Below, piece by piece: positions 27,016 to 35,810 of a stretch of DNA of 64,000 nt (the stretch's first letter is position 1; every line of letters starts with the position of its first letter). The notes below the pieces were generated by a model. It did not search any database. It was not told where the DNA came from and saw nothing but the letters and a program-made list of their open reading frames with translations. This DNA is from Archangiaceae bacterium (GTDB lineage: Bacteria; Myxococcota; Myxococcia; Myxococcales; Myxococcaceae). The translations under genes and the position numbers were made by a program. Location of the stretch: positions 62,001 through 126,000 of the forward strand of contig JADJNS010000001.1 in the NCBI GenBank assembly GCA_016714225.1, written 5' to 3'.

Positions 27016-28620
27016 CTACAGCCACGAGTCGACCGAACGGCCGAGCTGTCGCAGCGCCGCCTCGGCGGTTCGCACTCCGTGGTGGTTGGCCTCTTCGAAC
27101 AGCGCGAGGCCCGACAGGTCGGTGTGCGCGAAGTGCAGCGAGCCGTGCAGCGCTTCGGCGGCGGCGCGGCGCTCGCGCCCCCACACGAAGCCGGGCGAGG
27201 GCCGAATCATCGCGTGGCCCCAGCGCATCACGTCGAGGCGCTCGGCGACCTGGTCGAGGTCGCGGTGCGCGGGCCAGAGGTCGGCGCGCACCACGGCCTC
27301 CCAGTCGTCGCGGGTGGTGCCGAGCAGGCGGGTGCGCTCGGCGCGCAGGTCGTCGCCCACCAGCGGGTAGTACCAGGTGAAGACAGTGGGCCCCGCGTCC
27401 GACGCGCGCAGGCGCTGGTGCGTGGCGACCACGTAGCCCAGGCTCTTCGAGCCATAGAGCACGTTGTCCCACGCGAGCGGGAAGCCGCGGCTGCCGGGCG
27501 CGGCCTTGAGCGAGAGGTTGGCCACCACCCACGGCGAGTACTCGAAGGCCGAGACGAAGGCGGGAGGCGCGACCCTCCACTCGGCGATGAGCCGCGCGGC
27601 GACGAAGCGCGGGCAGGCCAGCACCACCTGCCGCGCGGTGAAGCTGACCGGCGTGCGCCGGGGGCCAGCGAGGGCGTGGGCGCGCCAGCCCTCTTCCGCG
27701 CGCTCGAGGGTGTGCACGAGCGTCGAGCGTTGCAGCCGCTCGGCGCCGACCGACTTCATCAGCTCGGCGATAAGGCGGCCGTTGCCGTCGGGCCACGAGA
27801 GGAACCCGGCGTGGTGCAGCCGCGCGGTGAAGTACCAGACGCCGGCCCAGGCCGAGGTCGACGCGGCGCTGGCGCCGTAGTCGTCGCGGCAGGCGTAGTC
27901 GACCATCCACTTGAGGCGCTCGGAGGTGAAGCCCTGCTGGTCGAGCCACTGCGCCATCGAGAGCCGGTCGAGCTGGGTCCACTCGGCGTCGTCGCTGCCG
28001 TCGGCGATGGGCACCGCGAAGGCGCGCCGGCCCTTCGCGTCGCGGGCGGCGCCGAGCGACTCCATCAAGGCGTCGAAGCGCTGCAGCTGGGCGAGGTCGT
28101 CGGCGCTGGCGCCGGCCCGCAGATAGAGGCCCTCGTACCAGGTGCCGCGGTAGAACAGCCGCTCGTCGGGCTCGCGAATCAGCGCCTCTTCGGCGAACGC
28201 GCCGTCGCCGCCCATCACCCCGAGCTCGCGCAGCAGCCGCGCCACCGGGCCCTTCGGGGTCAGCGGCGCAGGCAGGTAGTGCGCCCCCCAGGGGAAGGCC
28301 GAGATGTCGTTCTTTCCCGAGCGCGCGGTGCCTCCCACCTCGGTATCCAACTCACACACCAGAAAATCTGCGTGGGCGTCCGAGGCAAGACGCCACGCGG
28401 CTGACAAACCTGCCGCACCCGCGCCGACGACGAGCACGTCTACTTTTCGCGACACGCCGTTTCCAACGGGTAACGAAGGGCCCCTGAGCAGGTGGCCGAG
28501 CTGGAACGCTTGATCAACCAGCACGCCGGGCAGCGGCGGCGCAACCGCGCGGCGGCAGGCCGCGTTCGCCGCGGCTACCGAGAGAAACGAGGCGATGACG
28601 TCTCGGCGCGTCGGGCGCAC
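27016..28620 (-). CDS. Secreted FAD-dependent amine oxidase-like protein
   Basis: A 534-residue protein. The N-terminus has a Tat-like motif (PTRRDVIASFLSVAAANAAC), suggesting export in folded, FAD-loaded form, possibly as a lipoprotein at that Cys. The dinucleotide-binding motif is DVLVVGAGAAGLSAAWRLAS, followed by ELDTEVGGTARSG as in amine oxidases and phytoene desaturase-like enzymes. The C-terminal FAD block is altered (FAHTDLSGLALFEEANHHGVRTAEAAL). Substrate unknown. It is 30 bp from the start of the other flavoprotein gene on the same strand; the start lies close to the divergent DoxX gene. Confidence 0.8.
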   Translation of the reverse strand: MRPTRRDVIASFLSVAAANAACRRAVAPPLPGVLVDQAFQLGHLLRGPSLPVGNGVSRKVDVLVVGAGAAGLSAAWRLASDAHADFLVCELDTEVGGTARSGKNDISAFPWGAHYLPAPLTPKGPVARLLRELGVMGGDGAFAEEALIREPDERLFYRGTWYEGLYLRAGASADDLAQLQRFDALMESLGAARDAKGRRAFAVPIADGSDDAEWTQLDRLSMAQWLDQQGFTSERLKWMVDYACRDDYGASAASTSAWAGVWYFTARLHHAGFLSWPDGNGRLIAELMKSVGAERLQRSTLVHTLERAEEGWRAHALAGPRRTPVSFTARQVVLACPRFVAARLIAEWRVAPPAFVSAFEYSPWVVANLSLKAAPGSRGFPLAWDNVLYGSKSLGYVVATHQRLRASDAGPTVFTWYYPLVGDDLRAERTRLLGTTRDDWEAVVRADLWPAHRDLDQVAERLDVMRWGHAMIRPSPGFVWGRERRAAAEALHGSLHFAHTDLSGLALFEEANHHGVRTAEAALRQLGRSVDSWL

Positions 28621-28681
28621 CTTCGCGCGCTTAGCAGGGAAGCCTCAGCACGGCGCGCCTCTTGCTGAAGCGAGCGCCATC

Positions 28682-29185
28682 ATGCACAGCTCCGCCCTGC
28701 CCCAAGCTCGCTACCCTGCCCCCCATGACGCCGATGGGGTGGCTCCCGAGCCGACGGTGGTCGACCCCGAGGTCGACCCGCTGGTGGAGAGAGACCGGGC
28801 CCACGCGCAGCGCGAGGCGCTGCACCTCGCCGGCCGCCTCATCGTCGCGGCGGTGTTCATCGTGAGCGCCATCGTCAAGGCCGCGGCGTTCGACCCGGCC
28901 ACCGCGGGCAACCTCGGCGCGGTGTTCTGGGTGTCGGTGGTGGTCGAGCTCGGCGCAGGCGCGCTGCTCGGCGCCGGCCTCTTCACCCGTAAGGCCGCGC
29001 TGGTGCTGCTGTTGTGGCTGGGCGTCGGCCTCGTCTTCTTCCACGGCGACCTGAGCGTCGAGGTGAACCGGGTGTTCGCGCTCGCGAACCTGGGCATCGC
29101 CGGCGGCCTGTTCGTGCTCATCGCCAACGGCGCCGGCCTGCTCAGCCTCGACCGCTGGCTCGACGACCGCCGCAAGACCGCCTGA
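28682..29185 (+). CDS. DoxX-family membrane protein
   Basis: A 167-residue protein: a hydrophilic N-terminus of about 45 residues, then four transmembrane helices (LAGRLIVAAVFIVSAIVKA, VFWVSVVVELGAGALLGAG, ALVLLLWLGVGLVFFHGD, ALANLGIAGGLFVLIANGAG), the layout of DoxX/DoxD-like proteins. In some bacteria these act in quinone-linked thiosulfate or redox chemistry; many have no known role. ATG 28682 is chosen; the open frame extends upstream into the divergent flavoprotein start. A hydrophilic N-terminal extension is somewhat unusual. Confidence 0.8.
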   Translation: MHSSALPQARYPAPHDADGVAPEPTVVDPEVDPLVERDRAHAQREALHLAGRLIVAAVFIVSAIVKAAAFDPATAGNLGAVFWVSVVVELGAGALLGAGLFTRKAALVLLLWLGVGLVFFHGDLSVEVNRVFALANLGIAGGLFVLIANGAGLLSLDRWLDDRRKTA

Positions 29186-29233
29186 GCCGCTCCCCCCAAA
29201 GCGGGCCCGCTGTGCCATACGCCTCGAGCGCGT

Positions 29234-30748
29234 ATGAGCAAGCTGTCACCCGAAGAGCTGCGCCGCATCACCGAGGTGCTCGAGCGCCTCGACCACGACC
29301 GCACCCTCATCGCCGACCTTCCCGACGAAGACCGCAAGGCGTTCTTGCGGGCGGTGGGCAAGGTGGCGATACCCGAGCGCAGCGTGCAGCACCGGCTGGC
29401 GAAGGCGGTGCGGCGCAAGCGCAGCCGCAACGAGAAGGCAGCCCAGCGCGAGCGCGACAAGGCGACGCGCGCCGAGGTGCAGATTCGCACCGTGCGCGCG
29501 CAGCCGGTCTACGTGGCGCCCCAGCTGCCCAGCGGCGAAGAGCGCAAGGCCCCCGAGCGCGAGCTCGAGACGCCGCGCCACTGCTACGTGTGCAAGGCCG
29601 AGTTCAAGAAGCTGCACTTCTTCTACGACACCATGTGCACCGCGTGCGGCGACCTGAACCACGCGAAGCGCTTTCAGACCGCGCCGCTCGAGGGCAAGGT
29701 GGCGCTCATCACCGGCGCGCGGGTGAAAATCGGCTACCAGGCCTCGCTGATGCTGCTGCGCAGCGGCGCGCGGGTCATCGCCACCACCCGCTTCCCCCTC
29801 GACGCGGCCGAGCGCTACGCGCGCGAGGCCGACTTCTCGAAGTGGGGCCACCGCCTCGAGGTGCACGGGCTCGACCTGCGGCACGCGCCGAGCGTCGAGG
29901 TGTTCGCGCGCCACATCGAGGCCACCCACGAGCGGCTCGACATTCTCATCAACAACGCCGCGCAGACGGTGCGCCGCCCGCCGGGCTGGTACCGGCACCT
30001 GCTCGAGGGCGAGAGCCGGCAGGTGCAGCAGCTCGACGCGCCGCTGCGCCCGCTGCTCGAGTCGCGCCAGGCGCTGCTCGAGAAGCTCGCGCCGCCGTCG
30101 ACAGACGCGCTCACCACCAGCTGGCGCTCGAGCGACGCGGCGGTGGGCATTCACCACTCGGCCGCGCTGTCGCTGCTGCCCTACGAGATGGAGCAGGACG
30201 TCGACGGCGCGTTCCCGCTCGGCACGCTCGACGCCGACCTGCAGCAGGTCGACAAGCGGCTGGTGAACTCGTGGCGCCTCACCCTGGCCGAGGTGCAGAC
30301 CGCCGAGATGCTCGAGGTGCACCTGGTCAACGCGGTGGCGCCGTTCATCTTGTGCGGGAAGCTCAAGAGCCTGATGCTACGGCACCGCGAAGCGCCCGGG
30401 CACATCGTCAACGTCTCGGCGATGGAGGGCAGCTTTTCGCGCGGCACCAAGACCGACAAGCACCCGCACACCAACATGGCGAAGGCGGCGCTGAACATGC
30501 TCACGCTGACCTCGGCGCCCGACTACGCCAAGAGCCGCATCTACATGAACGCGGTCGACACCGGCTGGGTGACCGACGAAGACCCGCTGCAGCACGCCGA
30601 GCGCAAGCAGAGCGAGCTCGACTTCCACCCTCCGCTCGACATCGTCGACGGCGCGGCGCGCGTGGTCGACCCGGTGTTCGAGGCCGAGCGCACGAAGGAA
30701 TACGTGTGGGGCAAGTTCTTCAAGGACTACACGACGACGTCGTGGTGA
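29234..30748 (+). CDS. Zinc-ribbon SDR-like protein lacking the catalytic Tyr
   Basis: A 504-residue protein. Residues 1-110 are helical and highly charged. A CxxC...CxxC zinc ribbon follows (RHCYVCKAEF and TMCTACGDLN, about residues 117-138). Then comes an SDR Rossmann domain: VALITGARVKIGYQASLML (TGxxxGxG altered to TGARVKIG), LDILINNAAQT and IVNVSAMEGSF. The active-site YxxxK appears as TNMAK in KHPHTNMAKAALNML, so the Tyr is replaced by Thr. An insertion of about 70 residues follows the NNAAQT motif. Classical dehydrogenase activity is therefore doubtful. It stands alone on the plus strand, convergent with the lipoprotein at 30758. Confidence 0.8.
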   Translation: MSKLSPEELRRITEVLERLDHDRTLIADLPDEDRKAFLRAVGKVAIPERSVQHRLAKAVRRKRSRNEKAAQRERDKATRAEVQIRTVRAQPVYVAPQLPSGEERKAPERELETPRHCYVCKAEFKKLHFFYDTMCTACGDLNHAKRFQTAPLEGKVALITGARVKIGYQASLMLLRSGARVIATTRFPLDAAERYAREADFSKWGHRLEVHGLDLRHAPSVEVFARHIEATHERLDILINNAAQTVRRPPGWYRHLLEGESRQVQQLDAPLRPLLESRQALLEKLAPPSTDALTTSWRSSDAAVGIHHSAALSLLPYEMEQDVDGAFPLGTLDADLQQVDKRLVNSWRLTLAEVQTAEMLEVHLVNAVAPFILCGKLKSLMLRHREAPGHIVNVSAMEGSFSRGTKTDKHPHTNMAKAALNMLTLTSAPDYAKSRIYMNAVDTGWVTDEDPLQHAERKQSELDFHPPLDIVDGAARVVDPVFEAERTKEYVWGKFFKDYTTTSW

Positions 30749-30757
30749 GGCGCGCCC

Positions 30758-31942
30758 TCACTCGAACAGCGAGACCTCGCCCAGCCGCACGAAGTTGCGG
30801 TTGAGCTCGAGCTCGATGTCGTCGGAGTACTGCATCGGGCGCGGCAGCACGATGCGGCGCCAGTCGCGCTGCAGCGCGCGCTCTGCGTCGATGAACACGA
30901 TGGAGTCGAGCGCCACCTGGCTGGTGTCGTCTTGCACGGTGAGGGTGTCGTCGCCCGACCGAATGGTGAGCTGCAGCCGGCTCGACGCGCCGGTCTCGAC
31001 CTCGGCGCCGCGCAGCACGATGACCCGCACCGCGGCGGGGTACGGCAGCCGCAGGCGCAGGTTGTTGGTGGTCTCGGGCAGCTCAAACGGCGCCGGGCTG
31101 CCGTCGGTCAGCGGGCAGGGGTTGAACGACAGCCCCAGGCAGCGCGCGCCGCGGCTCACCGGCACGGTGTGGCCCTGCGCCAGCACCTTCTCGGTGCTCG
31201 ACCAGCGCGTCACCACCTCGTAGGGCTCGGCGAGGCCGGGGCCCGCGCCGTTGCCGGCCACCTTCACGCAGCCCAGCCGCTGGGCCTCGAGGTTGAGCTC
31301 GACCGCGCGGTCTTCCAGCACCTCGGGGGGCAGCTCGAGCGGCACCGGCAGGTAGCTCAGCCCCACCGCGCTGGGGCCGACACCGCCATCGTCCGACACC
31401 CGAAGCGCCGACTGATGGTCCGACTGCTCCCACCACAGCCCGCCGTCGACGCGCGCCCGAATCGCGTGCACCACCGTCTCTCGCGCGGGGAAGTTGCCGG
31501 CGCACGGCTCGAGCGAGGTGCCCTCGGGCACCACCGGCTCGAACTGCACTCCCCCGTCGGCAGCGACCGAGAAGCCCGGCGACCAGTCGTTGAAGTCGGG
31601 GAGCGTGAGCGCGTTGGGGAACGCGTAGAAGTCGCTCCACACGGTGGTGCCGCTCGCTTCGAAGCCGGTGCCCAGGCGCGTGCACATGAAGCCGCCCCGG
31701 TAGAACGGCGAGACCTCGACGCGCAGCAGGTCGAACGAGAACAGGCCGCCGTCGGCGGTGCGCTGCTGGTGCAGCTGCTGGCCGTCGCCGCACTCGGCGC
31801 TCAAGGTGCGCGTCACCGTCACCGGCACGCCGTCGAGGCCCGCCCCGAGGCGCGAGACCACCCGGCCGCCGATGACGAACAGGTCGTCGGGGCTGGCGCC
31901 GCACCCGGCCGCGAGCAACACGAAGAACCAGGCGCGCTTCAC
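30758..31942 (-). CDS. Lipoprotein coupled to the TonB-dependent receptor gene
   Basis: A 394-residue lipoprotein: VKRAWFFVLLAAGCGASPDD gives a signal and lipobox near residue 14. The first globular stretch (FVIGGRVVSRLGAGLDGVPVTVTRTL...DGGLFSFDLLRVEV) resembles a carboxypeptidase-regulatory-like or PEGA beta-sandwich; the C-terminal 150 residues form another beta-rich region (LRLRLPYPAAVRVIVL, SRLQLTIRSGDDTLTVQDD). GTG 31942 overlaps the TGA of the TonB-dependent receptor (GTGA), so they are co-translated. By analogy with receptor-lipoprotein pairs, it may bind the same ligand at the surface, which is inference. Confidence 0.75.
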   Translation of the reverse strand: MKRAWFFVLLAAGCGASPDDLFVIGGRVVSRLGAGLDGVPVTVTRTLSAECGDGQQLHQQRTADGGLFSFDLLRVEVSPFYRGGFMCTRLGTGFEASGTTVWSDFYAFPNALTLPDFNDWSPGFSVAADGGVQFEPVVPEGTSLEPCAGNFPARETVVHAIRARVDGGLWWEQSDHQSALRVSDDGGVGPSAVGLSYLPVPLELPPEVLEDRAVELNLEAQRLGCVKVAGNGAGPGLAEPYEVVTRWSSTEKVLAQGHTVPVSRGARCLGLSFNPCPLTDGSPAPFELPETTNNLRLRLPYPAAVRVIVLRGAEVETGASSRLQLTIRSGDDTLTVQDDTSQVALDSIVFIDAERALQRDWRRIVLPRPMQYSDDIELELNRNFVRLGEVSLFE

Positions 31943-34527
31943 CAGACTCCCTTGAGGCCGAGCGACGGGTAGAGAAGAGGTATGCCCTGCGGCGTCTTGG
32001 TGGGTAACACCGTCGCGCCGGCCACGCCCGCCAGCTGGGCGTACCCGTAGCTGTAGGTCACCACCTCTTGCCGCGCCGCGACGTTGAGCACGTCGAGGTA
32101 CAGCTCGAGCGAGACCTCGTTCAGCAAGAAGGTCTTCGAGACGCGCAGGTCGAGCCGCCAGAACGGGGGCAGCCGGTCGACCTGGTCGAGCGGCACCACC
32201 TGCCACACGTACAGCCCGTCGTCGGTCCTCTGTAGGCGGGCGGTGCGCGAGCTGAACTCGCCGCTCTCGGGGCGGCCCGAGTTCACGTGAAAGGTGCCGC
32301 TCACCTTGACGCCCCACGGCAGCTGGTAGCCGGCCACCAGGTTGAGCACGTGGGTCTGGTCGAACGCGAACGGCAGCATCGCCTCGCGCTGCTCGGCCAG
32401 GGTCTGGTCGGGCGTGTACACGCCGAAGCGCCGCAGCCGCTCGCTGCGCATCAGGCTGTACGAGAGCCAGCCGAACAACCGGCCCTTGGCGGGCGCGCGC
32501 AGCATCACCTCGAGCCCGTACGAGCGGCCGGTGCGGGTCGCGGCGAGCCGGTCGTCGAGCGTCGAGATGCCGCTGGCGAACTGCTGCAGGCTGCGCTCTC
32601 GGGCCGCGAGCAGCGCGTTGTAGAAGCCGTCGAGGTGCAGCTCGAGCCCCCAGGGCAGCCGCACCTCGACGCCGGCCGAGAGCTGCGCGACTTCGTGCAG
32701 GCCGTCGGCGAGCGCGGCGGCGTCGGTGACCGGCAGGTTGATGAGCAACAGCGGCGCCTGGTGAAACAGCCCCGCGCCGGCGTGCGCCATCAGCCACGGG
32801 GTGAGCCGGTAGCGGGCCTCGAGGCGCGGGTCGACGCTGAAGCGGTAGAGCGACGGCGCGAGCAGGTAGCTGTCGCCGCGCACGCCGGCCACCACGGTGA
32901 GCGGCCCCTCGACGAAGGCGAGCTCGGCGAACGCGCCGCCGAACACGCCCAGGGTGCGGGGCACGGTGAACAGTGAGCTCGCGGTGCGCAGCTCGAGCCC
33001 GATGTCCGACTGCTGGCGCTCGAGGTCGGCGCCGACCTTCACCTGCAGCGGGCCCTTCTCGAAGCGGTAGCGCAGGCGGCCGCCGGCGGTGAGGCGCGAC
33101 ATCAGGAAGCTGGCCTGGGTCTGGCCCAGCTGCTCGGTGAAGAGGCCCTGCCGCTCGAAGCCGACGGTGGCGCCGGCCTCGAGCGTGCCCGGCCCGAGCG
33201 GTATCAGCGCGCGCAGGTCGGCGCGGTGAAAGAGCGAGGTGACGAACGACGAGGGGTTCATCGGGTCGTCGGCGCGCGAGCCGACCAGGTCCGAGCTGCC
33301 GAACGCGAGCAGGCGAAGGGTGGCGCGGCCGACCTTCTGCTCGACGCGCGCCTGGTAGTCGTAGAAGTCGGCGACCGGCGTGCTGTTGGCGGCGAGCGCC
33401 TTGCCCACCAGCGACAGCACCAGGCCGGTGTAGCTGACGCGCCCGGCCACGGCGATGTTGGTGCCGGTCTTCTCGATGGGCACCTCGACGAACGCGCCGG
33501 CGTTGAGCACGTCGACGTACGCACTGACGTGCACGCGGTCGTCGCGCGACTTGGCGGCGGCGGCCGAGACGACTCCGGCGGTGACGCGGCCGAAGCGCAC
33601 CGGCGCGTTGGACGAGTAGAAATCAACCCGGTCGATGAAGTCGGGGTAGATGACCGAGGGCCCCAGGAGCAAGTGGTACAGCTGGGGTATCTGCACGTCG
33701 TCCAAGAAGAAGCCGGTGGCCGCCGGCGAGGCGCCGCGCACGATGGGGTACGAGATGCCGCTGAGCGGAGTGGTGACGCCGGGCAGCAGCATGATGACGC
33801 GCAGCGGCTCGCCCTGCGTGCCGGCGACCTCGCGCAGCTCGGGGCCAGACAACTGCACCCGGGCCTGCTCGGCGCGGTCGGCGGTGTCGCGCACCACGGT
33901 CTCGTAGGGGTTCAGCACCGTGCGCACCAGGCGGTAGGCGACCTGCAGCTCTTCGCGGGGTTTCAGCTCTTCTTCGAAGGTGCCGGGGGCGTGCGCGGCG
34001 GCGCGCACCGAGAGGGTGTGCTTGCCGGGCTCGAGCCAGAGCTCGAAGTCTCCGTTCGGGCCGGTCTCGGCGGCGGGCGTGCCGGCGTCGTCGACGAACA
34101 GCGAGGCCGAGCTGACCGCGTCGCGGGTGCCCTTCGAGGTGACCCGGCCGGTGAGGTGCGCGGCCCAGCCGGCGTCGGCGGTGGGCAGCGGCCGGGGGCC
34201 CTCGAAGTGCACCACGTAGCGCACCTTCACCGTCACCGGCTGGCCGGCGAGGGTGGCGGGGCGAAAGGTGAGCGCGAGGGTGGCGGCGCGCGCGGCCTCG
34301 AGGAGCACCGGCGGCGCGTCGGCGATGGCGTCGGCGGCGGTGACGTGGCCGGTGTCGTCGACGGTCAGCTCGAGCGCGACGTCGGCGGTGGCGCCCGCGT
34401 CGAGGGCACCTTCGGGGAGCGGGGCGTTCAACGCCGAGAGCTGCTCGGGTGGGGCGACGTCGGCCGTGCCGGCGTCTTGCGCGCGTGCGGTGGCCGCCAG
34501 GAGCACCAGAAGAACGCCGAGCCGCAT
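31939..34527 (-). CDS. TonB-dependent outer-membrane receptor with N-terminal TonB-C-like domain
   Basis: An 862-residue protein: signal peptide (LGVLLVLLAATARAQ), a TonB-C-like domain (about residues 45-115: VALELTVDDTGHVTAADAI, ALTFRPATLAGQPVTVKVRY), a carboxypeptidase-regulatory-like domain (about 125-200), a plug domain (LREVAGTQGEPLRVIMLLPGV, PIVRGASPAATGFFLDDVQI) and a beta-barrel ending at KGVW. It imports an unknown ligand using proton-motive force. A TonB-C-like module on a receptor is characteristic of a myxobacterial group of TBDRs. It begins about 10 bp from a MITE-like repeat region and is followed by a coupled lipoprotein gene. Confidence 0.85.
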   Translation of the reverse strand: MRLGVLLVLLAATARAQDAGTADVAPPEQLSALNAPLPEGALDAGATADVALELTVDDTGHVTAADAIADAPPVLLEAARAATLALTFRPATLAGQPVTVKVRYVVHFEGPRPLPTADAGWAAHLTGRVTSKGTRDAVSSASLFVDDAGTPAAETGPNGDFELWLEPGKHTLSVRAAAHAPGTFEEELKPREELQVAYRLVRTVLNPYETVVRDTADRAEQARVQLSGPELREVAGTQGEPLRVIMLLPGVTTPLSGISYPIVRGASPAATGFFLDDVQIPQLYHLLLGPSVIYPDFIDRVDFYSSNAPVRFGRVTAGVVSAAAAKSRDDRVHVSAYVDVLNAGAFVEVPIEKTGTNIAVAGRVSYTGLVLSLVGKALAANSTPVADFYDYQARVEQKVGRATLRLLAFGSSDLVGSRADDPMNPSSFVTSLFHRADLRALIPLGPGTLEAGATVGFERQGLFTEQLGQTQASFLMSRLTAGGRLRYRFEKGPLQVKVGADLERQQSDIGLELRTASSLFTVPRTLGVFGGAFAELAFVEGPLTVVAGVRGDSYLLAPSLYRFSVDPRLEARYRLTPWLMAHAGAGLFHQAPLLLINLPVTDAAALADGLHEVAQLSAGVEVRLPWGLELHLDGFYNALLAARERSLQQFASGISTLDDRLAATRTGRSYGLEVMLRAPAKGRLFGWLSYSLMRSERLRRFGVYTPDQTLAEQREAMLPFAFDQTHVLNLVAGYQLPWGVKVSGTFHVNSGRPESGEFSSRTARLQRTDDGLYVWQVVPLDQVDRLPPFWRLDLRVSKTFLLNEVSLELYLDVLNVAARQEVVTYSYGYAQLAGVAGATVLPTKTPQGIPLLYPSLGLKGVW

Positions 34528-34602
34528 CGGATTGTGGCTCTAAGCAGAAAGCGTGGGGGCAGAGAAGAAACGGCGCCGCGCAGCCGAAAACGGTAACCGG
34601 CG

Positions 34603-34780
34603 TTCACCCTGATGAGCGGAGCCGCGAAGCGGCGAAGTCGAATGGGTGCCGTCCAGCTGGAACGCGAGGCGCCACATACTCCAGGCAACAAGCAGCAGAG
34701 CGCGCGCTCTTCTACGATGGAGTATCTGCGTTTCAGCCTTCGGCGAGCGACGGCAGGGTTCGACACGCTCACCCTGACCG
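34603..34780 (+). repeat. MITE-like dispersed repeat, copy A
   Basis: The left end reads TTCACCCTGATGAGCGGAG, then GTCGAATGGGTGCCGTCCAG; the middle has ACATACTCC and GATGGAGTATCTGCG; the right end has CCTTCGGCGAGCGACGGCAG and ACGCTCACCCTGA. Related copies lie at 42750-42930 (reverse orientation) and 63695-63864. Ends are inverted-repeat-like and no ORF is inside. It is intergenic, between the TBDR and histidine kinase genes. Confidence 0.75.
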
Positions 34781-34793
34781 GTCTCGAAACGGA

Positions 34794-35810
34794 TCACGCC
34801 GCCGCGGGCAGCCGCACGGTCATGGTGGTGCCGCCGCCGGGGGTGGTGTCGACGGCGAACGAGCCGCCGTGCTGCTGGACGATTTCGTAGCTGATGCTGA
34901 GGCCCAGGCCGGTGCCTTTACCCACCTGCTTGGTGGTGAAGAACGGCTCGAAGATTCGCGGCCGCACCTCGAGCGGTATGCCCGGCCCGTCGTCGCTCAC
35001 CACGATGGTCACCTGCGCGGGCGCGGTCAGCTGGGCGAGGAACCTCACGTTGCCGCCCTTCTGAAGCGCATCGAGCGCGTTCACGCCCAGGTTGATGAGC
35101 ACCTGCTCGAGCTGGGTGCGGTTGCCGTACACGCAGGGCACGTCGCCCGGCACGTCGAACGTGAGCCGGGTGTCCTGGGTGCGGGCGCGCACCTCGAGCA
35201 GCGCCGCCGCGCTCTGCATCAGCGCGGTCACCGGCAGCGCCTCTTTCTTGCGCCGGTCGCCGCGGCAGAAGGTGAGCAGCTCTTCGACGAGCCGCTTGCA
35301 CCGGTTCGCCTCGCGGACGATGGAGGCCACCGGCTTGGCGAACTCGGGCGCAGTGCCGGGCACGCGGCGCTCGAGCCCCTGGGCGAAGCCGAGAATCACC
35401 GCGAGCGGGTTGTTGATTTCGTGCGCCATGCCCGCGGCCAACTGTCCGAGCGAGGTCATCTTGCTGGCCTGCAGCAGCTGCTCGCTGCGCTCGGTGACCC
35501 GCGCTTCGAGCTCGGCCTCGGTGCGGTCGCGCATCAGCAGGTGGGCCTGCAGCTCTTCGGTGAGCATCAGCACACTGCCGGCGGCGGCGTCGATGACGGT
35601 GGCGTCTCCGCGCACCTCGGGGCGCTTCGAGAAGTCGCGGCAGGCGACCGCGAACAGCGACTCGGTGAGCTTCTGCAGCCGCTCTTCGGTCTGCTCGGCG
35701 ACGCGCAGCCGGGCGTCGATGCGCTCGAGCCGGTCGACGGCCGCGCGCACCGCTGACGGGTCGGCCTGTTGGGTGAGCAGCCGCCGCAGCTCTGCGACGT
35801 CGTCGGTCAT
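34794..35810 (-). CDS. Soluble sensor histidine kinase
   Basis: A 338-residue kinase without membrane helices. Residues 1-110 are helical, with a long coiled coil (AELEARVTERSEQLLQASKM). The HisKA phosphoacceptor is H130 in LAAGMAHEINNPLAVILGF. The HATPase_c domain has the N box (LINLGVNALDALQ), G1 (VSDDGPGIP), F box (IFEPFFTTKQVGKGTGLGL) and the final GGGTTMTV. Such cytoplasmic kinases take input from a partner protein. Its ATG overlaps the stop of the small STAS-like gene upstream (ATGA), a likely partner. No response regulator is adjacent. Confidence 0.9.
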   Translation of the reverse strand: MTDDVAELRRLLTQQADPSAVRAAVDRLERIDARLRVAEQTEERLQKLTESLFAVACRDFSKRPEVRGDATVIDAAAGSVLMLTEELQAHLLMRDRTEAELEARVTERSEQLLQASKMTSLGQLAAGMAHEINNPLAVILGFAQGLERRVPGTAPEFAKPVASIVREANRCKRLVEELLTFCRGDRRKKEALPVTALMQSAAALLEVRARTQDTRLTFDVPGDVPCVYGNRTQLEQVLINLGVNALDALQKGGNVRFLAQLTAPAQVTIVVSDDGPGIPLEVRPRIFEPFFTTKQVGKGTGLGLSISYEIVQQHGGSFAVDTTPGGGTTMTVRLPAAA

